Assembly: GCF_934191625.1 (NCBI RefSeq)
Contig: NZ_CAKPUG010000004.1
Span: 1-64,000, forward strand
Direction: 5' to 3'
DNA length: 64,000 bases
From: an uncultured Lactococcus sp.
Lineage (GTDB): Bacteria > Bacillota > Bacilli > Lactobacillales > Streptococcaceae
This document shows, piece by piece, positions 58,340-64,000 of this stretch. How positions within the stretch are numbered: position 1 is the first letter of the stretch; each line of letters opens with the position of its first letter. Under the pieces are notes generated by a model that made no database searches, had not been told where the DNA came from, and saw only the letters and a program-made list of their open reading frames with translations. Position numbers and translations under genes: made by a program.

Positions 58340-58966
58340 ATGAATGAATTATTGCAGCCAATTTTGGCACTAGGTGGATTTGGATATTTGAATTATATTA
58401 TATATTCTAGAATTGATAATCCAGATTTCGGTTCAGAAAATGATAAAAAGTTTATGATAATAATGTATTCATCACTAAATTATCTAGTATTTGTATTTTT
58501 AAACCAATTTTATAATATAGAGATGGTTGGAGCGATATTCTATACTATACTAATATCATTGCTTTTTACTTTCTTGTTCCCTATACTATCACGTATATTC
58601 TATAAGATTACCAATCTATATAGAATGCTATTGAACTTAGGGGAGCTAGAAAATTCTAAATTGAAAGATAAATTTTTAGAAGATAATAAGAATGATGTAA
58701 TTTTTGTTTTTTCTATCCCTGATAATGAACTTATAGTATCTGGTTATAAAGGTGGTAACAGTAAAGATTATGAAGAATTATCACTTAAAATAATTAATTT
58801 TTATGGAAATGAAAGCTATTGCCGATATATTGTTGAGGAAAATCTTATGAATTTCTTGGAAGATAAAAAAATCGAAGTTGATATGTATGTCAACTTCGAT
58901 AAGAAGATAAAAATTATTTCTTTTCCTTCGGCTGCTGAGGGGCTGAACTCTTCTGAGGACGAGTAA
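58340..58966 (+). CDS. Phage membrane protein at the cro position
   Basis: 208 residues. Helices at about 7-23, 38-56 and 65-86 are followed by a soluble, probably cytoplasmic part (about 95-208) with no family I recognise. TTGGAGG precedes the ATG. It is the first gene from the repressed rightward promoter. The last 53 bases overlap an opposite-strand small gene, whose terminator hairpin (58871-58900) also lies inside this frame. A role in exclusion, or as a toxin-like membrane protein, is speculation. Confidence 0.7.
   Translation: MNELLQPILALGGFGYLNYIIYSRIDNPDFGSENDKKFMIIMYSSLNYLVFVFLNQFYNIEMVGAIFYTILISLLFTFLFPILSRIFYKITNLYRMLLNLGELENSKLKDKFLEDNKNDVIFVFSIPDNELIVSGYKGGNSKDYEELSLKIINFYGNESYCRYIVEENLMNFLEDKKIEVDMYVNFDKKIKIISFPSAAEGLNSSEDE
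58871..58900 (-). terminator. Terminator of the opposite-strand small gene
   Basis: A perfect 10-base stem (ATCGAAGTTG and CAACTTCGAT) is followed on the minus strand by TTTTTTATC. It lies inside the plus-strand membrane protein gene. Confidence 0.75.
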
Positions 58967-59036
58967 ATTTCGATGATCCACGATTATTGTCGTATTTTTT
59001 CTCAGTAGTACCAATTGGTTTTACATTATTGTTCAT
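58914..59036 (-). CDS. 40-residue basic small protein, antisense to its neighbour
   Basis: MNNNVKPIGTTEKKYDNN start, ending QQPKEKK; disordered, Pro/Lys/Gln-rich, no known family. AAAGGAGATT lies seven bases before the ATG, a TATAAT -10 at 59095-59100 (minus strand), and a terminator at 58871-58900. So it is a complete transcription unit. It overlaps the membrane protein gene by 53 bases on the opposite strand. Confidence 0.65.
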   Translation of the reverse strand: MNNNVKPIGTTEKKYDNNRGSSKFTRPQKSSAPQQPKEKK

Positions 59037-59050
59037 GACAATCTCCTTTC

Positions 59051-59100
59051 TATAATGTATTTGAATAAAGGCCGTTAAACAATCATTCAAATACATTATA
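59051..59100. promoter_or_regulatory. 16-base inverted repeat, divergent operator
   Basis: Arms TATAATGTATTTGAAT (59051-59066) and ATTCAAATACATTATA (59085-59100) are perfect reverse complements around 18 bases. Each arm contains the repressor half-site TGTATTT, and the right arm supplies the minus-strand -10. It separates the 40-residue gene from the leader of the Cro-like gene. Confidence 0.7.
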
Positions 59101-59117
59101 TCACGGAGTTATGATAC

Positions 59118-59185
59118 GTGGCACTAGCCACAGGGAAGACTGGCGAAGAGGTTCGATTCCTCGACTTCCCGTACTGCGAAAGCAG
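59118..59185 (+). ncRNA. Structured leader with a tRNA T-arm-like hairpin
   Basis: Three hairpins in a row: GTGGC-ACTA-GCCAC (59118-59131); GGGAAG...CTTCCC (59133-59170) enclosing GAGG-TTCGATT-CCTC, a canonical T-arm; and CTGC-GAAA-GCAG (59174-59185) with a GNRA loop. They end 29 bases before the Cro-like gene. D and anticodon arms are missing, so it is not a tRNA gene. Either a regulatory leader or a tRNA relic. Confidence 0.55.
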
Positions 59186-59214
59186 AAATACTAAATTATA
59201 GAAGGGAGCATATT

Positions 59215-59418
59215 ATGCCTGAAAATTTCAAACTAACTTTGGCAGCTCTTCGTGTAAATAAAGGATTAAATCAAGCGGAGATGGCTAAAGAACTAGATGT
59301 CCATAAGAATACATGGATGAACTGGGAGTCAGGAAAAACTTTTCCAGATATTCCAGACTTAGAAAAAATCGAACAGTATTTTGGTATCAAATATCAAAAT
59401 ATTAATTTTTATCCTTAA
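59215..59418 (+). CDS. Cro-like XRE regulator
   Basis: 67 residues, nearly all one helix-turn-helix domain: LRVNKGLNQAEMAKELDVHKNTWMNWESGKTFPDIPDLEKIEQYFGI. AAGGGAG precedes the ATG. Downstream of the structured leader and the inverted repeat, and directly before an operator palindrome and the antirepressor. By position it is the lytic-side regulator, but it is the second, not first, rightward gene. Confidence 0.82.
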   Translation: MPENFKLTLAALRVNKGLNQAEMAKELDVHKNTWMNWESGKTFPDIPDLEKIEQYFGIKYQNINFYP

Positions 59419-59435
59419 TTGTATTTTAAATACAA
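59419..59435. promoter_or_regulatory. Second full repressor operator
   Basis: TTGTATTTTAAATACAA is a perfect palindrome starting just after the Cro-like stop codon. It contains the exact 15-base operator found in the rightward promoter, so the repressor may also control the antirepressor gene directly. Confidence 0.7.
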
Positions 59436-59464
59436 TAGCATAAAGAAAAGAAAGGAGTTCAGAA

Positions 59465-60241
59465 ATGAATCAATTACAGAATTTTAATTTTAACAATCTA
59501 CAAGTGCGAACAGTGCTTATCGAAAATGAACCATGGTTTGTAGTAGCAGATGTTGCGAAAGTTATTGAGGCAACAAATCCAACTGACTTAGCAAAACTCG
59601 TTGATGATGAGGACAAGTCTAGACAAAGTCTAGGGTCAGGAAGTCCCAAAAATATTATTAACGAATCAGGATTGTATCAAATCTTGCTTCGATCCAATAA
59701 TCGAAATGCTAAGCCATTTAGAAAGTGGGTAACAAGAGAAGTCCTCCCCACAATCCGCAAGCATGGTGCATACATGACTGATTCAAAAGCACAAGATGTT
59801 CTATCAGGTAGTGGTTTAGCTGATTTATTACTCCAGGCAGGAAATCAAATTAAGCAGCTTGAATCCGAAAAAGAAGCTATGAAAATTGAGTTAGAAGAAG
59901 CCACTGAGAGGACTCGGTATCTTGATTTGATTTTAGAAAGTCCAGATAAAATGACAACTACTCAAATTGCTTTTGATTATGGTATGGGAGCACCTACTTT
60001 TAATAAACTACTTGCTAGTCTCAAAATCCAGCGTAAGGTAAATGGTCAATGGATTCTTTATCGACAATATATGTGTAAAGGTTATACAAAAACTGAAACT
60101 TTCCCTATTACTCATAGAGACGGCCGCAGAGGAACTACGACTAATACAGTTTGGACTCAAAAAGGACGTGAGTTCTTGTATCGTAAATTGAAAAAGAATG
60201 GACATCTACCACTTGTAGAACAAGATGATTTAGCAAGTTAG
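59465..60241 (+). CDS. Phage antirepressor (BRO-N plus KilAC)
   Basis: 258 residues: BRO-N domain about 5-105 (VRTVLIENEPWFVVADVAKVIEATNPTDLAK ... FRKWVTREVLPTIRKHGAYM), a coiled linker near 125-155 and a KilAC domain about 158-250. Such proteins inactivate phage repressors. AAAGGAG precedes the ATG. It gives the prophage a second route to induction besides the ImmA-type protease. Confidence 0.9.
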   Translation: MNQLQNFNFNNLQVRTVLIENEPWFVVADVAKVIEATNPTDLAKLVDDEDKSRQSLGSGSPKNIINESGLYQILLRSNNRNAKPFRKWVTREVLPTIRKHGAYMTDSKAQDVLSGSGLADLLLQAGNQIKQLESEKEAMKIELEEATERTRYLDLILESPDKMTTTQIAFDYGMGAPTFNKLLASLKIQRKVNGQWILYRQYMCKGYTKTETFPITHRDGRRGTTTNTVWTQKGREFLYRKLKKNGHLPLVEQDDLAS

Positions 60242-60253
60242 AAAGGGAAATTA

Positions 60254-60547
60254 ATGTTTGAAGAAATGATTGAGAACTTAAAAACTAGTGTTCGTGCAAC
60301 AGTTCTTGAAACTGTTCAAGATATTGTAGTTGAAAACTTTCCTGAATTACTTAGTTATTCTGATTTGAAAAAATTGCTTGGAGGTATTGATGACACAACT
60401 TTTGGTTTCTATGAACCAATGCTCGAACCTGCTAAATCAAAATGTGGTAAGGGAACAACTAGAAAAAGTTTTAAGTGGTCAAAAGAATTAGTAATAAAAA
60501 TTATTAATGATCCACGAAACTTACAGCTACAACGCAGAGGGAAATAA
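60254..60547 (+). CDS. Small early phage protein
   Basis: 97 residues, acidic N-terminal helix and basic C-terminal half (CGKGTTRKSFKWSKELVIKIINDPRNLQLQRRGK). No firm family; a DUF771-like DNA-binding role is possible from SYSDLKKLLGGIDDTTFGFYEPML. AAAGGGA precedes the ATG, 12 bases after the antirepressor. Confidence 0.6.
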   Translation: MFEEMIENLKTSVRATVLETVQDIVVENFPELLSYSDLKKLLGGIDDTTFGFYEPMLEPAKSKCGKGTTRKSFKWSKELVIKIINDPRNLQLQRRGK

Positions 60548-60563
60548 CTAGAAAGGACTATTC

Positions 60564-60680
60564 ATGTACCTAATCGTAGAGCGAGATACTGGCGAAATAT
60601 TGGCAAATATCATCACTAAGAACGATTGGTGCATGAATATCATAGCCAGTCGGCTGAACGCAAAAGCTATAAAAATATAG
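60564..60680 (+). CDS. Small early phage protein (38 residues)
   Basis: Reads MYLIVERDTGEILANIITKN..., a small acidic-basic protein with no known family. AAAGGA lies eight bases before the ATG, and the spacing to both neighbours fits the packed early operon. Confidence 0.5.
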   Translation: MYLIVERDTGEILANIITKNDWCMNIIASRLNAKAIKI

Positions 60681-60689
60681 GAGTAAATA

Positions 60690-60866
60690 ATGCTTATAGG
60701 CACACAATTTAAAGCGAGTAATGGCAGCACAGTTACAGTTATCTTGGATGAAAAAGGTAAAGAAGTTAAGTGGGAGATATGGGGCGTTCGCTTTCCTCGG
60801 GTATTTACTGTACTTAGTGATTACCTTCGCTATATGACATCAATTAAGGAATTTAATCAATGTTAA
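60690..60866 (+). CDS. Small early phage protein (58 residues)
   Basis: Starts MLIGTQFKASNGSTVTVILDEKG and ends RYMTSIKEFNQC; short beta-rich protein, no family recognised. ATAGGAG precedes the ATG; the end overlaps the next gene by seven bases. Confidence 0.55.
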   Translation: MLIGTQFKASNGSTVTVILDEKGKEVKWEIWGVRFPRVFTVLSDYLRYMTSIKEFNQC

Positions 60867-61114
60867 GTACAATAAAAAAATTCCTGATAAGGGAATATAT
60901 CCAAGAAACTCAAGACGACTATCACAAGTTGCTGAAGGATTATCGAGGAAAGTGTATTGAATTGGACTTGCTGAAAAGTAAGTATGATCCATGCGGTCAA
61001 ATTATTAATAAGCGAGAGCATTTTACAGAGTATATTAATCCTAAGGGTCAAATCATTCGTGAAGTGACTATCTCAATTAAGACAATGGAAGAGGTGGATT
61101 GTATTGATAAATAA
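60860..61114 (+). CDS. Small early phage protein (84 residues)
   Basis: Helical N-terminal half (IKKFLIREYIQETQDDYHKLLKDYR) and a beta-type C-terminal half with two cysteines near 53 and 81. No family recognised. Overlaps genes on both sides, as usual in this operon. Confidence 0.6.
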   Translation: MLSTIKKFLIREYIQETQDDYHKLLKDYRGKCIELDLLKSKYDPCGQIINKREHFTEYINPKGQIIREVTISIKTMEEVDCIDK

Positions 61115-61316
61115 GTTTTTAGACCGTCCTGTACCTTTCTATGTACATACAGATTTAGAAAAAATGAAGCGAGATCTTATTGATGAATTTGAAGAGAAGT
61201 ATTTTAAACTCTCAAATATGCATAAAGATTATCTCATGCACATGCCTTGTCGGTGGTTAGGTGCAGAGTTAGCAAAAATAATAAAAGGAGTAAATAATGA
61301 ACAAATACTCATGTAA
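61104..61316 (+). CDS. Small early phage protein (70 residues)
   Basis: TTG start at 61104, with GAGGTGG at 61091-61097. Mostly helical, charged; contains MPCRWLGAELAKIIKG near 49-64. No family recognised. Overlaps the next start by 20 bases. Confidence 0.55.
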   Translation: MINKFLDRPVPFYVHTDLEKMKRDLIDEFEEKYFKLSNMHKDYLMHMPCRWLGAELAKIIKGVNNEQILM

Positions 61317-61584
61317 TAAAGGGTTAACTATTCCACAGTATATTGCGGATAGCTTGAAGAAGGTTGCCAAAGCTCATCAAGTTGTTTATTCAATGACTGG
61401 TGATGTATTTGGGATATTAGAAGCTGCTGATTGGCTTTCTAATTTTGCAAATGCAGGAAGAGAGAATGTGATGAATCCAGAACTATTTGATTATTTAAAT
61501 CAGGATAAATCTGGTCACATTGAAACTTGTATTGCATTTATGAATCCATTGACAAGGAAATTTGTTGAAATAGTAAAGGATTAA
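61297..61584 (+). CDS. Small early phage protein (95 residues)
   Basis: Begins MNKYSCNKGLTIPQYIADSLKKVAKAHQ; mixed helix, with GILEAADWLSNFANAG near 38-53. AAAAGGAG precedes the ATG. No function can be given. Confidence 0.6.
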   Translation: MNKYSCNKGLTIPQYIADSLKKVAKAHQVVYSMTGDVFGILEAADWLSNFANAGRENVMNPELFDYLNQDKSGHIETCIAFMNPLTRKFVEIVKD

Positions 61585-61589
61585 TTGAA

Positions 61590-61796
61590 ATGGAAATGTA
61601 TGAAATTAAAAAATTTACAATGGTATGCCCAAGAAGTTTTGAAGGAATATCAAAAACCAACCAGTTATTAGAGGCGGGTTGGTTCGTATGTGGGATTGAA
61701 GGTCATAATATTTTAATGGCAACTACTGATTCAGATTTATCAGATAATCCTTCAGATTATCAAATGAACGAGAAAGCAGGTACACGCTATGATTAA
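61590..61796 (+). CDS. GW-motif small protein 1
   Basis: 68 residues. SKTNQLLEAGWFVCGIEGHNILM (near 22-44) shares the pattern [N/E]-x-LL-x-x-GW with the next two small proteins. The pattern recalls the DUF1737 type of short domain. AAAGGA lies upstream of the ATG. It overlaps the next gene by eight bases. Confidence 0.6.
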   Translation: MEMYEIKKFTMVCPRSFEGISKTNQLLEAGWFVCGIEGHNILMATTDSDLSDNPSDYQMNEKAGTRYD

Positions 61797-61920
61797 ACAA
61801 TTAAAAAAAACAAACGATATTGATGAAGCAAATCGCTTGTTATCTCAAGGGTGGATTTTATTAGCAGAAAATTTAAATGAATTTCTACTTGGAAAAAAAT
61901 CAGATTCCAAACTCAGCTAA
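61789..61920 (+). CDS. GW-motif small protein 2 (43 residues)
   Basis: Reads MIKQLKKTNDIDEANRLLSQGW..., essentially just the GW-motif element (DIDEANRLLSQGWILLAEN). Overlaps the end of the previous gene and, tail to tail, the end of the opposite-strand gene by 21 bases. A weak AGG precedes the ATG, so translation may depend on coupling. Confidence 0.55.
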   Translation: MIKQLKKTNDIDEANRLLSQGWILLAENLNEFLLGKKSDSKLS

Positions 61921-62148
61921 GAACTCCTTATCTTGTTGCTCATAAAAAATATCAAGATTGAATTTTTCATATATGTTTTTTTCAGCGGCTACTGCCATTT
62001 GGATTTCTCCAGTTATTCTAAGACCATGTAAATCTTCATAAGCTTTTGTATTCCCAATCTCAATAATTGACCAACCGTTTTTTAATAATGCATTGATTTC
62101 TTCTGTGTCAGTAAGTATCTCAACATGATAAACATTTTCAAGTTCCAT
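61900..62148 (-). CDS. GW-motif small protein 3, opposite strand
   Basis: 82 residues with TDTEEINALLKNGWSIIEIGN near 13-33, the same element as its two plus-strand neighbours, followed by a longer C-terminal part. AAAGGA precedes the ATG on the minus strand. It is transcribed against the early operon, from a TATAAT (minus strand, about 62235-62240), with a terminator-like hairpin in its leader. Confidence 0.65.
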   Translation of the reverse strand: MELENVYHVEILTDTEEINALLKNGWSIIEIGNTKAYEDLHGLRITGEIQMAVAAEKNIYEKFNLDIFYEQQDKEFLAEFGI

Positions 62149-62171
62149 ATTATTCCTTTCGATTTAAGTAA

Positions 62172-62202
62172 AAAAGTTTCTAGTTGGAGCTAGAAACTCT
62201 AA
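62172..62202 (-). terminator. Leader hairpin before the opposite-strand gene
   Basis: On the minus strand AGTTTCTAGC-TCCAA-CTAGAAACT is followed by TTTTTAC, the form of an intrinsic terminator, lying between the probable promoter and the ribosome-binding site. Confidence 0.55.
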
Positions 62203-62378
62203 AAATAAGTTGTGCAATTCTTAATTTCTACTCTAATTATAGCATAAAAAAAGCTAAAAATAGACCTGTTTTAATGATTTAAATAAAGGGTGTATAACTC
62301 CTTATATATCAATAGTCTAGGCTCTATATTGTATTTTCCGATTATGTTATATATTTACCATTTTTTGGAGGTGATAGA

Positions 62379-63200
62379 TTGATAGAAATTCAAGAATATG
62401 AAATGCATTTGATCGATAATGAGATCGCTGCAAACACACGAAAAAACTATTTGAATACTTTGCGGCAGTTGGATGCATTTTTGGAAATTAATGATTGTGC
62501 ATTAAGTAAAGCAGCGTTGATTAAGTTTAAGCAATATTTGCGAGAACATGAATACAAGCCTAAGAAGCACTACACCATGAAAACCATTAACCAGAAAATA
62601 ACGAGTATTAATGTATATCTCAACTGGTTAGAGCGAGAAGAATTCATAACTGATAAACTTTCTATCAAGCTTTTGAAAGCTCAAACAATGGAACACAGGG
62701 AATCTATCACAAAGAGCGACTATAAAAAATTGTTAAAAAATTGTGATGACGAAGAATTAGAACTTTTCATTCTGACAATTGGGAATACTGGTGTGCGAAT
62801 AACGGAAGTATGTTCTCTCAAAGTATCTAATCTCAACCAAAAGACTATTTTAGTTGAGAACAAAGGGAAAGAACGGGCAATTGCAATGCCACAATTTCTG
62901 AAGAAGAGATTGAAAAAATTTGTGAGAACCAACGGTATTACAGATACCATCTTTGCAAAAGACCAAAGAACGTATCGTGCGGACTTGAAGAACCTTGCAG
63001 GCAAAGCAAAAGTGAATAAAGACAAGGTTTATCCTCACTCTATTAGACATTACTTTGCAAAAGCTTTCTTGGAAAATGGTGGGGATTCTACAGTTTTGCA
63101 GCAATTACTTGGCCATAAACAGATAGCAACAACAACTATTTATACTAAGCTCAATTCTAATGAGTTGAGCGAACAGTTTAGTAACATCAAAAACATTTAA
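62379..63200 (+). CDS. XerC/D-like tyrosine recombinase inside the prophage
   Basis: 273 residues: SAM-like core-binding domain (about 5-90) and catalytic domain with Arg in TIGNTGVRITEVCSL, lysine-loop region ENKGKERAIAMP, HxxR in PHSIRHYFAKAFL and nucleophile Tyr in LGHKQIATTTIYTKL. There is no arm-binding domain, unlike the terminal integrase. TTG start at 62379 with GGAGGTGAT at 62367. It lies between early genes and the replication gene. It may be a phage recombinase, resolvase or a separate mobile module. Confidence 0.88.
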   Translation: MIEIQEYEMHLIDNEIAANTRKNYLNTLRQLDAFLEINDCALSKAALIKFKQYLREHEYKPKKHYTMKTINQKITSINVYLNWLEREEFITDKLSIKLLKAQTMEHRESITKSDYKKLLKNCDDEELELFILTIGNTGVRITEVCSLKVSNLNQKTILVENKGKERAIAMPQFLKKRLKKFVRTNGITDTIFAKDQRTYRADLKNLAGKAKVNKDKVYPHSIRHYFAKAFLENGGDSTVLQQLLGHKQIATTTIYTKLNSNELSEQFSNIKNI

Positions 63201-63326
63201 CACATGTGCCGTGATTCACACTAAAAGCGAACAGAAAAGTTTGTCCAGAACACGAATAATAACTGAAATCGTATTTTGTCATTGAAACCACGGGAAAGCT
63301 ATAGTGTTCACCAAATGGACTGCATC
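63201..63326 (+). ncRNA. Structured non-coding stretch after the recombinase gene
   Basis: No ORF. GTCCAGAACAC (63243-63253) can pair with GTGTTC (63304-63309) and TGGAC (63316-63320) around a six-base bulge. GGGA (63292-63295) in its loop can pair with TCCC (63325-63328) outside it, a pseudoknot-like arrangement. It could be an RNA, a folded recombination site or a long 3' leader; the assignment is tentative. Confidence 0.35.
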
Positions 63327-63358
63327 CCAGTAACAAGGATTGGAGTCTTTGTTACTGG
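63327..63358 (+). terminator. Hairpin after the recombinase module
   Basis: CCAGTAACAA pairs with TTGTTACTGG, extended inward to about 14 pairs, followed by ATTTTATA. The T-run is weak. Confidence 0.6.
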
Positions 63359-63412
63359 ATTTTATAGAAATTAAAGATTTAAAAAATAAATACTAAGAAA
63401 GGAAGTATAAAA

Positions 63413-64000
63413 ATGGCGATATTCCGAAATGTAAACATGAATTTTTGGACTGATACAAGAATCGTTGATGATTATACTCCAGAAGATAGGTACTTTATGC
63501 TTTATGCCTTGACTAACAGTTATACAAACATTATTGGCTGTTATGAAATAAGCATCAAACAAATGAGTAATGATCTAGGGTATACAAAAGATGTTATTGA
63601 GAGTCTTGTTACACGCTTTAATAACTTTCATAAAACAATTGAGTATGACTTTAAGACAAAAGAACTCTTTGTTAAAAATTGGAGTAAATATAACTGGAGC
63701 GTTTCTCCTAAGCTTGACCAACCGCTTTATAAAGCGATATGTAAAATAAAAAGTAATAAATTTCATGATGAATTGGCCAAAATTTACAATGATCGTGAAA
63801 CAGTAGAAGATAGTCTATCCATACCCTATAGATACAGTAGCGATACAACTAATAGTAATAGGAATAGTAATAGCTATAGAGATAGTAATAGAAATAGCAT
63901 ACATAGCGATGATACCCTATCGGTATCATATAAAAGTTCTGAATTAGAAAAACGGTTTGAAGCTTTATGGAAACAATATCCAAAGAAAGTAGGAAAACCT
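63413..64000 (+). CDS. Phage replisome organizer (partial, runs off the window)
   Basis: First 196 codons of a replication initiation protein. The N-terminal winged-helix part (MAIFRNVNMNFWTDTRIVDDYTPEDRYFMLYALTN) matches phage replisome organizers and DnaD-like initiators. An Asn/Ser/Arg-rich low-complexity stretch (about 143-165) is encoded by direct repeats that probably form the origin. A second domain begins near 175 (LEKRFEALWKQYPKKVGKP). AAAGGAAG precedes the ATG. Confidence 0.87.
   Translation, partial: MAIFRNVNMNFWTDTRIVDDYTPEDRYFMLYALTNSYTNIIGCYEISIKQMSNDLGYTKDVIESLVTRFNNFHKTIEYDFKTKELFVKNWSKYNWSVSPKLDQPLYKAICKIKSNKFHDELAKIYNDRETVEDSLSIPYRYSSDTTNSNRNSNSYRDSNRNSIHSDDTLSVSYKSSELEKRFEALWKQYPKKVGKP
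63851..63891. repeat. Iterons, probable phage replication origin
   Basis: Three copies of RATAGTAATAG (63851-63861, 63863-63873, 63881-63891), flanked by AGCGATACA and AGCGATGATA. Lactococcal phages such as Tuc2009 carry their origin as direct repeats inside the replisome organizer gene, as here. Confidence 0.6.

Noticed and set aside
59133..59171. Complete tRNA gene in the phage leader
   Set aside because: A T-arm and acceptor-like stem are present, but D and anticodon arms are missing, and two unpaired bases separate T-stem from acceptor.
1..64000. CRISPR arrays, insertion sequences, rRNA or complete tRNA genes
   Set aside because: No regularly spaced repeats, no transposase reading frame and no complete tRNA or rRNA sequence were found.

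Overview
The window is AT-rich, low-GC Gram-positive chromosome, most probably a Lactococcus outside the L. lactis species, for example the L. garvieae/petauri group. The grounds are a tmRNA tag reading AKNNTSYALAA, a ceo-type carboxyethylornithine synthase, lactococcal PurBox, CodY-, CcpA- and CopR-type sites, and a trehalose operon that ends in a phosphotrehalase. The genus assignment is inference from gene content, with no database search. Layout: bases 1-54650 are ordinary chromosome. First come ceo, a small GlsB-type membrane protein, a methyltransferase, a DUF421/DUF3290 membrane pair and an amino-acid permease. Next are rimM-trmD and housekeeping genes, a YfcC transporter with an M20 dipeptidase, cca-pepDA, a membrane-anchored GDPD, an ABC-F protein, thyA, a frameshifted acetyltransferase and an ASCH protein. 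De novo purine synthesis follows in two blocks: purC-S-Q-L-F-M-N-H (20610-29051) and purD-E-K (34543-37505). A treR/PTS/treC trehalose unit and a YjjG-like HAD lie between them. Then come a ring-cleaving dioxygenase/flavin reductase pair behind a cop box, uspA, a YxeA-like protein, guaA, coaA, a pyrimidine nucleoside salvage cluster (rsmC-like, pdp, deoC, cdd), a BMP nucleoside-binding lipoprotein, a GntR regulator, a two-component system, an ABC exporter and ssrA. PurBox sites precede purC, purD and the BMP gene at the same distance from the -10 box, and in each case upstream of the preceding gene's terminator. This suggests that purine synthesis and purine nucleoside uptake are switched on together.  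Bases 54650-64000 are the left part of a temperate prophage inserted at the 3' end of ssrA. In order it holds a tyrosine integrase facing ssrA, a lysogeny cargo gene (DUF6414-like), an ImmA-type protease with an XRE repressor, and a rightward promoter with the operator between its -35 and -10. After these come a membrane protein with an opposite-strand 40-codon gene, a structured leader containing a tRNA T-arm-like hairpin, a Cro-like protein, a BRO/KilAC antirepressor and a run of small early genes. Last are a second, XerC/D-like tyrosine recombinase followed by a structured non-coding stretch, and a replisome organizer gene, cut by the window end, that carries probable origin iterons. The least explained parts are the antisense small-gene unit at 58862-59100, the hairpin leader at 59118-59185, the three small proteins sharing a GW motif at 61590-62148, and the recombinase plus structured RNA at 62379-63358.
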